Source: an uncultured Flavobacteriales bacterium (GTDB taxonomy: Bacteria; Bacteroidota; Bacteroidia; Flavobacteriales_D; Crocinitomicaceae). Taken from it: 45,339 bases of DNA. The stretch is taken from positions 1 through 45,339 of the forward strand of contig CAJWAO010000009.1 in the NCBI GenBank assembly GCA_913020765.1. Reading direction: 5' to 3'. Each line of letters opens with the position of its first letter. Within the stretch, counting starts at the first letter, position 1. Shown here in pieces: positions 31,928-40,964 of this stretch. Position numbers and translations under genes: made by a program. Under the pieces are notes generated by a model. The model was not told the DNA's origin. It saw nothing but the letters and a program-made list of their open reading frames with translations, and did not search any database.

Positions 31928-34075
31928 TTAAAGATTCTCAAGGACATAATCAAACATCATTTGGAATAAATGATTTCTCGTATTTCCTCCATAAATCCCG
32001 TGATTTTTATTTGGATATATAAATAAATCAAACTGCTTGTTGGCAGCAACCATTGCATTGACCATCTCCATAGTATTTTGATAATGTACATTGTCGTCTG
32101 CCGCACCATGAATTAAGAGGTAATTTCCTTGCAGCTTATCAACGTGATTGATGGGACTATTGTCGTCATATCCGTTTTTATTCTCTTGAGGCGTTCGCAT
32201 AAAACGTTCGGTGTAAATATTATCATAATACCTCCAGCTCGTCACAGGTGCGACGGCAATAGCCATTTTGAAAAGATCAGCTCCCTTGGTTATCGCCAAT
32301 GAGGACATGAAACCACCATAGCTCCAACCCATAATTCCCAATCGCTCCTTATCAACCCAGGAATATTCACCCAATGCCTTTGCACAACTTAAAATATCTT
32401 CTGTTTCTAATTTACCCAGCTCCAAATAGGTGCTCTTTTTGAACTCAGCACCACGATACATGGTTCCTCTCGGATCAACACAAAATACAATGTACCCCTT
32501 TTGGGCTAATAGTTGATGGTACATGTAATCACTTCCATCCCACGAATCCAAAACCTCGTTATGCCCAGGACCACCGTAAACATTAAAATAAACAGGATAC
32601 TTTTTTGTTGAATCAAAGTCGTGGGGCAAAATCATCCATGTATTGAGGATCGCATCATCAGTTTCGATCGTTGAAAAAGTTTTAGGCGAAAGCGTATAAG
32701 ATGATTTAAGAAGTTTAGCCAAACGGCTATTGTCTTCAAGTGTTTCTATTAATTTTCCATTCGCATTTCGCAATGAAATTACTGGTGGCGTATTTGCATT
32801 CGAATACGTATGAATGAAATATTTCATCCCTTTCAAGAACTCGGCGTTATTGTAACCCTTTTTGGTTGTCAGCTCTGTTTTGTTTTTACCATTCACTTGA
32901 ATACCGTAAACTGATTTCTGCGTGGCATGTGGCTCAGACGACGAGTAATAAATCGTATTTGATTTCGGGTTGAGGCCTAAAAAATCTATAACATCCCACT
33001 TACCAGAAGTAATTTGGGTATGTGTCCCATCAAATGACAATTTATAAATGTGTTTATATCCATCCATCTCACTGGTTCGAAGGATCGAGTTTCCATCATT
33101 AAGAAAAATTAAGTTATCATCAACATCAACATAAGTTTCAGATTTTTCCTCAAAAATTACCGAGGAAGCCCAAGCATCGGCTTTGAGATCTACCAGATGA
33201 TATTTTAAGCTGCTTTGGTGGCGATTCATGGATTGCAAAATCAATTCATTATTTGAGGGAGACCACTCCATTCTCGGAATGTACTCATATTGACCAATAA
33301 AAATTTCCTGCTCCTTCGCACTCTCAATATCAGCAATATGAACACTTACCTTACTATTTTCTTCTCCAGCTTTAGGATATTTAAAATCATAGGAGTCCGG
33401 ATACAATTCATTGAAAAAAGTCATTCTGAATTCTTTTACCTCACGCTCGTCAAATTTCAAATACGCAAGATACTTGCTATCGGGCGACCAATCATAGGCT
33501 TTGATAAACGCAAACTCCTCCTCGTAGACCCAGTCTGTTGTACCATTAACAATCGCATTTTTTTTCCCATCAACGGTCAATTGGGTAACAATGCCGGTAT
33601 TTAGATTTTTGACATAAATGTTATTCTCATAGATATAGGATACTTGATTTCCATCTGGTGAATATTCAGCAAGTGTTTGAGGCTGTCTTTGTTCATCTAA
33701 TGGCTGAAGTTGTTTTGTTGCTCTATCGAATAAATAATAATTCGCACTGTAACTGTAACGGTATTTACTCTCGACATCTGTCAAGAATAAAATCTTGGAT
33801 TCGTCCGCGTTAAATTCATATCCATCATAAGTAAAATTAGCAGCGGGTTTAAAAATAAGCTCCTCCTTTTTTTTACCTTCAAAGCTCCTTTTTACTATGG
33901 TATTGTCACTCTGCCGAACCGAATAAGATTCCCCATCAACCATGGCATTGTATCCTTCTGCTCCCTTCGGATAATATAGGTAATACTTCCATATTTTCTC
34001 AATAGTTATTTCCTTCTGGGAAAAGAGACAAAAACTGAATAGTGTAAGGATTATAAGGCTAAATCTTGCTATCAT
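31928..34075 (-). CDS. S9 dipeptidyl peptidase IV-like serine protease, exported
   Basis: A 715-aa exported post-proline peptidase. The ATG at 34075 is chosen: it gives the signal peptide MIARFSLIILTLFSFCLFSQ, while the first ATG at 34114 adds a polar stretch. The N-terminal two thirds (about 40-480) form the eight-bladed propeller, with the SPDGNQVSYIYENNIY and EWSPSNNEL blades. Catalytic residues are Ser about 582 in GWSYGGF, Asp660 in GAADDNVH and His692 in NKNHGI, at the DPP4 spacing. An EE pair for the free N-terminus (YEEEF near 190) supports dipeptidyl release over endopeptidase action. It acts in the periplasm on oligopeptides. It is divergent from the lamin-tail operon. Confidence 0.92.
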   Translation of the reverse strand: MIARFSLIILTLFSFCLFSQKEITIEKIWKYYLYYPKGAEGYNAMVDGESYSVRQSDNTIVKRSFEGKKKEELIFKPAANFTYDGYEFNADESKILFLTDVESKYRYSYSANYYLFDRATKQLQPLDEQRQPQTLAEYSPDGNQVSYIYENNIYVKNLNTGIVTQLTVDGKKNAIVNGTTDWVYEEEFAFIKAYDWSPDSKYLAYLKFDEREVKEFRMTFFNELYPDSYDFKYPKAGEENSKVSVHIADIESAKEQEIFIGQYEYIPRMEWSPSNNELILQSMNRHQSSLKYHLVDLKADAWASSVIFEEKSETYVDVDDNLIFLNDGNSILRTSEMDGYKHIYKLSFDGTHTQITSGKWDVIDFLGLNPKSNTIYYSSSEPHATQKSVYGIQVNGKNKTELTTKKGYNNAEFLKGMKYFIHTYSNANTPPVISLRNANGKLIETLEDNSRLAKLLKSSYTLSPKTFSTIETDDAILNTWMILPHDFDSTKKYPVYFNVYGGPGHNEVLDSWDGSDYMYHQLLAQKGYIVFCVDPRGTMYRGAEFKKSTYLELGKLETEDILSCAKALGEYSWVDKERLGIMGWSYGGFMSSLAITKGADLFKMAIAVAPVTSWRYYDNIYTERFMRTPQENKNGYDDNSPINHVDKLQGNYLLIHGAADDNVHYQNTMEMVNAMVAANKQFDLFIYPNKNHGIYGGNTRNHLFQMMFDYVLENL

Positions 34076-34197
34076 ATGTTTTTTTTGTGAAGGTAATGAG
34101 GAATACCTTTTCAATCAAATTATAAACTGTAAAATACGTTAATGAATTGTTCAAAATGAAATAATAATAAGGAACAAATCAAAGCACTTATTTTTTG

Positions 34198-34205
34198 TAT
34201 TTTTG
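34198..34205 (+). promoter_or_regulatory. -7 box of the lamin-tail/TonB/nuclease operon
   Basis: TATTTTTG, a perfect TAnnTTTG, lies 33 nt before the ATG of the first gene of the operon. The expected -33 region (34175-34180) is CAAAGC-like, not TTTG, so strength may depend on an activator. Confidence 0.5.
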
Positions 34206-34238
34206 ATTCATTGAAACAACTAAATAAATAATAAAACC

Positions 34239-35237
34239 ATGAATAAACTTTTACCTGCGCTTACCCTTTTGCTATCTAATTTTTGTCTGTCGCAATCGAC
34301 AGATTGCAGTGATCTTTTTATCTCAGAATACGTAGAGGGTTGGTCGAACAATAAAGCTCTTGAAATATATAACCCCACCGATGCGGCCATTGATTTAAGT
34401 GCCTACATGGTAATTCGTTACTCAAATGGTTCAACAAGCGCAAGTTCAGGAAATGCCGTTCAATTGACAGGAACTGTTGCTCCTGGTGATGTGCACGTTG
34501 GTGTTTTAGAAAAGCTAGATGAGAATGGTGAAGGTCAAGAGGCCCCGATTTGGGATTCACTACAAGTGAAAGCAGACGCATTTTACTGTCCCGAGTACAA
34601 TACGTCAAATGCATGGTATTTCAATGGAAATGATGCGATCGTATTGGCAAAAGGATCAGTAAATGATATTAATAATGCAATGCTTGTGGATATCTTTGGG
34701 AAAATTGGTGAAAATCCAGGTATAGCATGGACAAGCGACTTCCCGTATACAGGTGCAGGTTTGGAAGTTACAAAAGACCATTCTCTAATACGAAAATCCT
34801 CAATTTTAAAAGGTGAGATAAATCCTGTTATTTCATTTTTCGACCCATTGTTGGAGTATGATTCTATTCCCCCTGTTATTGAACGTTTAGATGAAAATGG
34901 GGATCCTGTTTTGGGTTCTAGTGGAAACCCGATATTGGATGGAAACTGGTCATCATTGGGCTCACATGATTGTGAGTGCACTGCAGGAAACATTAATAAT
35001 CTAATCGCTGAGAATATTGAGATTTTCCCGAATCCATCAAACGGAGTATTTCATATTCAAAACATTTCTAATGTACTATCGATACAAGTAAATGACATTT
35101 TTGGAAAAAGTATTCTAAAACGAAAGAATACACAAAATAACATGACCATTCAGCTCAACGAGAAAAATGGAGTTTATTTCATTCAATTCGCATATCATAA
35201 TGGCGAAAAAGTAATTCGCAAGGTTATCATAAAATAG
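34239..35237 (+). CDS. T9SS-exported lamin-tail-domain protein
   Basis: A 332-aa secreted protein, first gene of the operon. Signal peptide residues 1-18 (ending LSQS). Residues about 21-150 form a lamin-tail (LTD) beta sandwich: CSDLFISEYVEGWSNNKALEIYNPT and the later AWYFNGNDAIVLAKG are diagnostic. A linker with DENGDPVLGSSGNPILDG follows, then a sorting domain from about residue 260 (IEIFPNPSNGVFH) to the RKVIIK end. LTD domains in bacteria often accompany extracellular nucleases such as ExeM; here no catalytic domain is present, so it may bind DNA or anchor the nuclease on the surface. It ends 17 bp before the TonB receptor. Confidence 0.87.
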   Translation: MNKLLPALTLLLSNFCLSQSTDCSDLFISEYVEGWSNNKALEIYNPTDAAIDLSAYMVIRYSNGSTSASSGNAVQLTGTVAPGDVHVGVLEKLDENGEGQEAPIWDSLQVKADAFYCPEYNTSNAWYFNGNDAIVLAKGSVNDINNAMLVDIFGKIGENPGIAWTSDFPYTGAGLEVTKDHSLIRKSSILKGEINPVISFFDPLLEYDSIPPVIERLDENGDPVLGSSGNPILDGNWSSLGSHDCECTAGNINNLIAENIEIFPNPSNGVFHIQNISNVLSIQVNDIFGKSILKRKNTQNNMTIQLNEKNGVYFIQFAYHNGEKVIRKVIIK

Positions 35238-35254
35238 ACCGAACAACATAACGA

Positions 35255-37993
35255 ATGATGAAAAACTTTTTGCTACTCATAAGCCTGTGTCTCATTCAAA
35301 ATATAATTGCACAGGAGTCGCAATTAAAGGGTAATGTAACTGAGTCCCTAACTAGAGGTATTGTTGTTGGTGCAAAAATCAAGCTTCAAAAAGAAAATGA
35401 TAAGCCAATATTGATGCGCTCAAATCTTGATGGACAATATACCTTCAATAATCTGGAACCAGGTAAATATATAGCAGTTGTCACAATGCTGTCTTTTGAT
35501 ACACTTAACGTTGAATTAGACATCAAATCAGGATTCAACAAATATGATTTCATTATGGGTGGGGGGCAAGAACTTGAAGAAGTTCAAGTTATTGGTAATC
35601 TTGCCGTTGACCGAAAAACTCCTGTTGCAGTAACACGAATCTCAACCAAACAAATTGCTGAAGAACTAGGTTCTCAGGATTTACCGATGATCTTAAATTC
35701 GACACCTGGAGTTCATGCAACGCAGCAAGGCGGAGGAGATGGGGACGCCCGAATTACCATTCGAGGTTTTGACCAAAGAAATGTGGGCGTAATGATTGAC
35801 GGAGTTCCTGTCAATGATATGGAGAATGGGGCAGTCTATTGGTCCAATTGGTTTGGTCTTGATGCCATTACTGGACAAATACAAGTACAACGTGGATTGG
35901 GTGCGACAAAGTTAGCCATGCCCTCCGTTGGGGGAACAATGAATATTTTAACGCAAGCCACAGGAGGTAAACGGATGATTCGCGTTGCACAAGAATATGG
36001 GACAGGAGATTTTTCGAGAACCTCTCTTGCCTACAAGTCTGGAACCTTAAAAAATGGATGGGGTGTTCTATTTTCAGGATCATACAAACAAGGGAATGGT
36101 TGGGTAGATGGAGCCAATACCCAAGGAGCATTCTATTATTTAAAAATCCAAAAAAAAATCAAGAACCATATTGTTTCATTGAGTGGTTTCGGCGCACCAC
36201 AGCAACACGGACAACGGTCTTATTCTCAGCCCATTGAGTACTGGGATTCAGATTATGCCCGAAGCTTGGGAATTGCTGATTCTTTAATTGATACTGAACG
36301 TGACCGAGGTATTCAATTCAATCAGCATTGGGGATACAGAGACGGCGAGGTCTTCAACGAGCGACGCAATTATTATCACAAACCTCAAATTACCTTGAAA
36401 GATTTTTGGAAAATCAATGATAAATTATCTTGGTCGAACATTGCCTACACTTCCATTGGTCGTGGCGGCGGTCAGCGATACTTTAATTCAGCTTCAACCA
36501 TTGTGAGAGATTCGGATGGACTCGTGGATTGGGACACCATCATATACAACAATCAATACAAAACGCTCTTTGGTCAAGTTTATTCGACTGCCGATGCTGC
36601 ATATCACCCTACGCTACTCAAATCCTCTCAAATCCTTTCGGCTTCTGTGAATAATCATTTTTGGGTTGGTGGCTTATCTCAATTTGATTACAAACCAAAT
36701 GAGTTTTGGAATATTGCAGGTGGTTTGGATTACAGATACTACAAAGGTGAGCACTACACAGAGGTCATCGACCTGCTCGGAGGAGATTATTTCATCAACG
36801 AATCTGATTTAAATGCCTCAACGACAATGAAAGTTGAGGGTGATAAAATTGCGCGAGAAGATCGGCCTTATCAAAATCATAGAGATGGCCTCGTTCAATG
36901 GGCTGGAGCCTTTGGTCAAGCAGAGTACTCAAAGGGGAAATGGACTGCCTTTGTGAATGCTTCAACTGTAATGAATTTTTACAAAGGAATAGATTACTTC
37001 CGTAAAAAGCAGCTTATTATGGGAGATACCCTCATTGAAATAGGCTATGCTGATACTGTAAACTACGAGGGTCAAATCTACACGCGTAATTCAGAAGGTT
37101 TAAAACACAATGAGACGGATTGGATCTCGAGAACAGGATTTACATTTAAAACTGGCGCCAACTTTAACGTAACAGAATCTTCAAACGTATTTCTCAATTT
37201 AGGTTATCTAAATAGAACTCCTCAATACAGCAACGTAGTGGATAATAACACCAATACCTTTTTTGATAATTTAGTTAATGAAAAAATCTTGGCCATTGAG
37301 ATGGGGTATGGCTACAGATCCAAACGTTTTAGTCTCAATTCTAATGGGTACATTACACGTTGGGAAAATAGACCTCTTCCCTATGGATTAGCTGTTCCCG
37401 ATCCTTTGGATCCCTCTGAATTTATTCGAGTAAATGTCCCAGGGATGGACGCAATTCATATGGGTATTGAAACTGATTTCGCCGTCATTTTACACAAAAA
37501 AATAAGCCTAGAAGGAATGGTAAGCATTGGCGACTGGAGATGGGACTCCAAAGAGGATATTGTCATCTACTCAGATACCATTTCTTTCGATGCTCGTGGC
37601 GTTCACGTTGGAGATGCCGCACAATCTACCTATGCCGCCAGCCTAAGATATGCTTTTGTGAAAAATGGCTATTTGAAGCTCAAGTACACCTTTTTTGATA
37701 GATATTACAGTGATTTCAACCCAAATTCGCTTTCGGGTGCGACAAGTGGGAAGGATTCTTGGCGAATCCCTTCTTATGGACTATTGAGCATTCATGCTGG
37801 TTACACCATTCGCTTTCAAGAAAGTCAGCTGAGATTTAAAGCAAATATCTTCAACGCATTAAACAGTCTGTATATTTCTGATGCGAGAAATAATTATCAT
37901 TTAGATGGTTCCTCTGATTTTGATGCAAATTCTGCAACAGTATTTATTGGTCAAGGACTGCGCTTTAATGTGTCCGTTGGCTTTCAATTTTAA
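35255..37993 (+). CDS. TonB-dependent outer-membrane receptor
   Basis: An outer-membrane importer, 912 aa. Signal peptide residues 1-19 (ending IIAQ). A carboxypeptidase-regulatory-like domain (about 22-105: LKGNVTESLTRGIVVGAKI) is followed by the plug at about 110-230, with GVHATQQGGGDGDARITIRGF, MIDGVPVNDMENG and RGLGATKL. The rest is the 22-strand barrel, ending in NVSVGFQF with the terminal Phe required for BAM. There is no SusD partner, so it is not a glycan (PUL) pair. Its place between an LTD protein and a nuclease, with gaps of only 17 and 6 bp, suggests uptake of nucleic-acid products or bound metal or phosphate; the substrate is inferred from context only. Confidence 0.93.
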   Translation: MMKNFLLLISLCLIQNIIAQESQLKGNVTESLTRGIVVGAKIKLQKENDKPILMRSNLDGQYTFNNLEPGKYIAVVTMLSFDTLNVELDIKSGFNKYDFIMGGGQELEEVQVIGNLAVDRKTPVAVTRISTKQIAEELGSQDLPMILNSTPGVHATQQGGGDGDARITIRGFDQRNVGVMIDGVPVNDMENGAVYWSNWFGLDAITGQIQVQRGLGATKLAMPSVGGTMNILTQATGGKRMIRVAQEYGTGDFSRTSLAYKSGTLKNGWGVLFSGSYKQGNGWVDGANTQGAFYYLKIQKKIKNHIVSLSGFGAPQQHGQRSYSQPIEYWDSDYARSLGIADSLIDTERDRGIQFNQHWGYRDGEVFNERRNYYHKPQITLKDFWKINDKLSWSNIAYTSIGRGGGQRYFNSASTIVRDSDGLVDWDTIIYNNQYKTLFGQVYSTADAAYHPTLLKSSQILSASVNNHFWVGGLSQFDYKPNEFWNIAGGLDYRYYKGEHYTEVIDLLGGDYFINESDLNASTTMKVEGDKIAREDRPYQNHRDGLVQWAGAFGQAEYSKGKWTAFVNASTVMNFYKGIDYFRKKQLIMGDTLIEIGYADTVNYEGQIYTRNSEGLKHNETDWISRTGFTFKTGANFNVTESSNVFLNLGYLNRTPQYSNVVDNNTNTFFDNLVNEKILAIEMGYGYRSKRFSLNSNGYITRWENRPLPYGLAVPDPLDPSEFIRVNVPGMDAIHMGIETDFAVILHKKISLEGMVSIGDWRWDSKEDIVIYSDTISFDARGVHVGDAAQSTYAASLRYAFVKNGYLKLKYTFFDRYYSDFNPNSLSGATSGKDSWRIPSYGLLSIHAGYTIRFQESQLRFKANIFNALNSLYISDARNNYHLDGSSDFDANSATVFIGQGLRFNVSVGFQF

Positions 37994-37999
37994 ACAATT

Positions 38000-40270
38000 A
38001 TGAAAAAAACTTTGACATTACTTCTTCTCTCATTTAGCCCATTTTGTTTCAGTCAAACGATCGCCGAGGCAAGAAACCAAAGTATCGGTCAAACCGTTAC
38101 GATTAACGGTGTTGCTACGAATGGTGGTGAGCTAGGGCCTATAAGATATATTCAGGACGCCACGGCTGCACTTCCCGCATACGGGAATAACCTTTCAAGC
38201 ATTCAAAGGGGAGACTCTGTGTCTGTTACGGGAGTGATGTTTGAATTCAGTGGACTTCTTGAGCTTTCTCCCACTACCAGCTATACAATTCTTGGACAGG
38301 GAACGATGCCAGAACCGCTTTTAATTCCTATTACGAGTGCCAACGAAGATCTTGAAGCACAATTGGTACGTTTTGACAATGTAAGCTTTGTTCAATCAGG
38401 TTTTTTTAGTAATGGAAGCAGTACCGTACAAATTACGGATGGGACAAATACACTAGACGTTCGGGTCAATGGATCCACCAATATAGACGGATCTGAAATC
38501 CCGAATGGCCCCATTTCAATTGTCGGATTGGTTGGTCAATTCAATGCCAATTATCAATTGATTCCGCGTGATTTGGATGACATATTTCCTTATGTTGCGC
38601 CTGCAAAAGAAATCAATATTAAACTAAACGGAAACGATGTACTTAATAACGGTACTTACGTTGTTGGTAATGCGAGTACAACAAACCTTACCATTGAAAA
38701 TACGGGTTCTGAATCATTATCGATTACAGGTGTTAATCTAACCGGAGTGAATGCGGCAGATTTTTCAACGGATCTAAGCCCAACTACAATTGATCCATTA
38801 TCGTCTCAAAACTATACGCTTAACTTTAGTCCTAGCGGTACAGGATCCATATTTGCCACCATAATTATTGATAATGATGACAGTGATGAAAACCCATATA
38901 CGATTGACCTTCAAGCGTTTGGAACAGATAATCTTGCAACTGAACCAAGTAATAATGCTGAACTACTAAATTTTAGTAACATTCAGGCGTATACCTTAGT
39001 AGGTGAATATGATGCTGGAAACGCGGAATCTCATATCGTATTATGGAAAAATGGTAGCCCAATAACAGAAGAACCCGAAGATGGAATGAGTTATCTGCGC
39101 GGAGATTATATTGGAGACGCCAAAGTAGCCTATGTTGGAAGCGGAACGAGTGTAACCCCCAGAGGAGTTATTGCGAATCAAAATTATTACTTTAAGGTAT
39201 TTGCCTTCAATGGTTCAGGAGGCTTTGAAAACTACCGAACATCGGATCCAGCAGAAGCACAAGTAACTAGCTTAGGTGCCCAGATTGGAGATTATTATAA
39301 TGGGATTTCGAGTGCATCAAGTACCCTTTTAGCAGACCTGAATGATCTTATAAATCCGCACAACTACATTACGTACTTCCTATATAAAACAACCCTCATG
39401 AGTCAATTTGAAGTAAAAGATACGACCAATGGCCAGTCTTACGTGACTTGCTGCTATTCAGGGGAAAATAAAATATTCAATGATCCCTTTGATTGGTCAG
39501 ATAATGACTTTTCTCGAGAACATACCTATGCACACTCTTGGATGGGTACCTTCCCTTGTAATGACCCTGAACAGGAGGAATATGCTGACCAGCACAATCT
39601 TTATCCTGCAAACCTACCCAATGCCAACTCCCCAAGAAGTAACTTACCTCTTGAAGACATCACAGGAGATATCGTTTTTAATTATTTAGAGGGAAGTGTT
39701 GGTTACAACGATAACAATCAATTGGTTTACGAGCCGAGAGCCTCCCATAAGGGAAATGCAGCGCGTGCGATTTTTTACATGGCAACTTGTTACACGGGAA
39801 ACGGCGGAAACAATTGGGCAGTACCTATAAATCAAAATGCCGCTTCCTTGGTAAACTGGCACTTTAATGATCCTCCTGACAACTACGAAATTGCACGTCA
39901 CGAATATATTTTCAACCTCCAAAACAATAGGAACCCATTCATTGACTCGATTGATTATGCCTGCTACATCGATTTTTCGAATATGAGCTACAAACCAGAT
40001 GGATGCGGAAACATAGGTATTGAAGATATCCTAAATCACAACTTTTCTGTTTTCCCTATACCGAGCTCTGATAAACTATTTGCACAAATTAATGGTGAAA
40101 TAATTACGGCTTATGAATTGATTAGTATTGAAGGTAAGACCATCGATTCTAAAAAGAATATAAAACTTTCTGTATTGGAGCTCAATACCTCATCCTACAG
40201 TCCGGGTGCTTATCAGTTAAATGTGACGACGCCGAAAGGTATTGTCCAAAAAAGGGTGGCCTTTGAATAA
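38000..40270 (+). CDS. T9SS-exported endonuclease I with OB-like and choice-of-anchor domains
   Basis: A secreted nuclease, 756 aa. Signal peptide residues 1-18 (ending CFSQ). Residues about 20-195 resemble an OB-fold/DUF5689 module (GQTVTINGVATNGG; GDSVSVTGVMFEF; LVGQFNANYQLIPRDLDDI). Residues about 205-315 form a choice-of-anchor-D Ig-like domain (TIENTGSESLSITGVNL; IDNDDSDENPY). The endonuclease I (EndA/Vvn-like, beta-beta-alpha-metal) domain is about 430-660: REHTYAHSW with the likely general-base His508, DQHNLYPANL and NSPRSNLPLED, plus the downstream KGNAARAIFYMATCY helix. It should cut DNA and RNA without base preference. A sorting domain follows from about 685 (FSVFPIPSSDKLF). It lies 6 bp after the receptor gene and overlaps the nucleotidase C-half gene. 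Confidence 0.93.
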   Translation: MKKTLTLLLLSFSPFCFSQTIAEARNQSIGQTVTINGVATNGGELGPIRYIQDATAALPAYGNNLSSIQRGDSVSVTGVMFEFSGLLELSPTTSYTILGQGTMPEPLLIPITSANEDLEAQLVRFDNVSFVQSGFFSNGSSTVQITDGTNTLDVRVNGSTNIDGSEIPNGPISIVGLVGQFNANYQLIPRDLDDIFPYVAPAKEINIKLNGNDVLNNGTYVVGNASTTNLTIENTGSESLSITGVNLTGVNAADFSTDLSPTTIDPLSSQNYTLNFSPSGTGSIFATIIIDNDDSDENPYTIDLQAFGTDNLATEPSNNAELLNFSNIQAYTLVGEYDAGNAESHIVLWKNGSPITEEPEDGMSYLRGDYIGDAKVAYVGSGTSVTPRGVIANQNYYFKVFAFNGSGGFENYRTSDPAEAQVTSLGAQIGDYYNGISSASSTLLADLNDLINPHNYITYFLYKTTLMSQFEVKDTTNGQSYVTCCYSGENKIFNDPFDWSDNDFSREHTYAHSWMGTFPCNDPEQEEYADQHNLYPANLPNANSPRSNLPLEDITGDIVFNYLEGSVGYNDNNQLVYEPRASHKGNAARAIFYMATCYTGNGGNNWAVPINQNAASLVNWHFNDPPDNYEIARHEYIFNLQNNRNPFIDSIDYACYIDFSNMSYKPDGCGNIGIEDILNHNFSVFPIPSSDKLFAQINGEIITAYELISIEGKTIDSKKNIKLSVLELNTSSYSPGAYQLNVTTPKGIVQKRVAFE

Positions 40271-40964
40271 AATCGGCTTGATCTTTTTTGGTGGGATAAT
40301 CCTCGTAAGTTTTTTAGCATGTGGTCCCCAGTTGAAAGTTACCAGTAAGCCTATAGACATTGCGAAAAATATCGAAGCGGATGGTGATTTATCGAACTTT
40401 ATCCTCCCCTATTCAGCGGAATTGGATGTCAAAATGAATGTTAAAATTGCCGAATCAAAACATGACTTCATCGTTGCAAGACCTAGTTCCAATCTTATGA
40501 ACTGGACGGCAGATGCAGTTTTTTATAACCAAACAAGAAACAAAAAACTGAGTGAGCCAACTTTCTGTCTATTGAATTTTGGAGGAATCCGTTCAAGTAT
40601 CGGAAAGGGCGATATTAAACTAAAAGATTTATATAAAGTAATGCCGTTTGACAATAGCATTGTTTGGGTGAAGCTTCCAATTTCCGCCTTACAGAAAATA
40701 TCAGTATACCTTAAATCTTCGGGCGGTGAGCCAATTTCAAATGTTCAAATGCAGTCAGGAAAATTAATATTAAATGGGGATCAAGAAACAGATTTCTTTT
40801 GGGTAATTACATCAGATTACCTATATCATGGTGGTGACCATATGGACTTCTTTCAAGAATCCATTGAAGTTATAGAAACCAAAACACTCATTCGAGATGC
40901 GCTGATCGAGGAAGCTAAATTTCAAAAGGTGCTCGTAAACGATACAACAACGAGAATTCTATGA
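40263..40964 (+). CDS. 5'-nucleotidase C-terminal-domain lipoprotein
   Basis: A separate gene for the substrate-binding C-domain of a 5'-nucleotidase, 233 aa. I place the start at a TTG (40263), which overlaps the endonuclease stop by 8 bp and gives the lipoprotein signal MNKIGLIFFGGIILVSFLAC with the lipid-bearing Cys20; a TTG at 40242 would add seven residues. The mature part matches the domain: SNLMNWTADAVFYN, then FCLLNFGGIRSSIGKGDI with the nucleotide-clamping FGGIR, VMPFDNSIVWVKLP, and VITSDYLYHGGDHMDFF. By itself it cannot hydrolyse phosphate, as metal ligands are on the partner. It is probably held on the periplasmic face of a membrane. Confidence 0.85.
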   Translation: MNKIGLIFFGGIILVSFLACGPQLKVTSKPIDIAKNIEADGDLSNFILPYSAELDVKMNVKIAESKHDFIVARPSSNLMNWTADAVFYNQTRNKKLSEPTFCLLNFGGIRSSIGKGDIKLKDLYKVMPFDNSIVWVKLPISALQKISVYLKSSGGEPISNVQMQSGKLILNGDQETDFFWVITSDYLYHGGDHMDFFQESIEVIETKTLIRDALIEEAKFQKVLVNDTTTRIL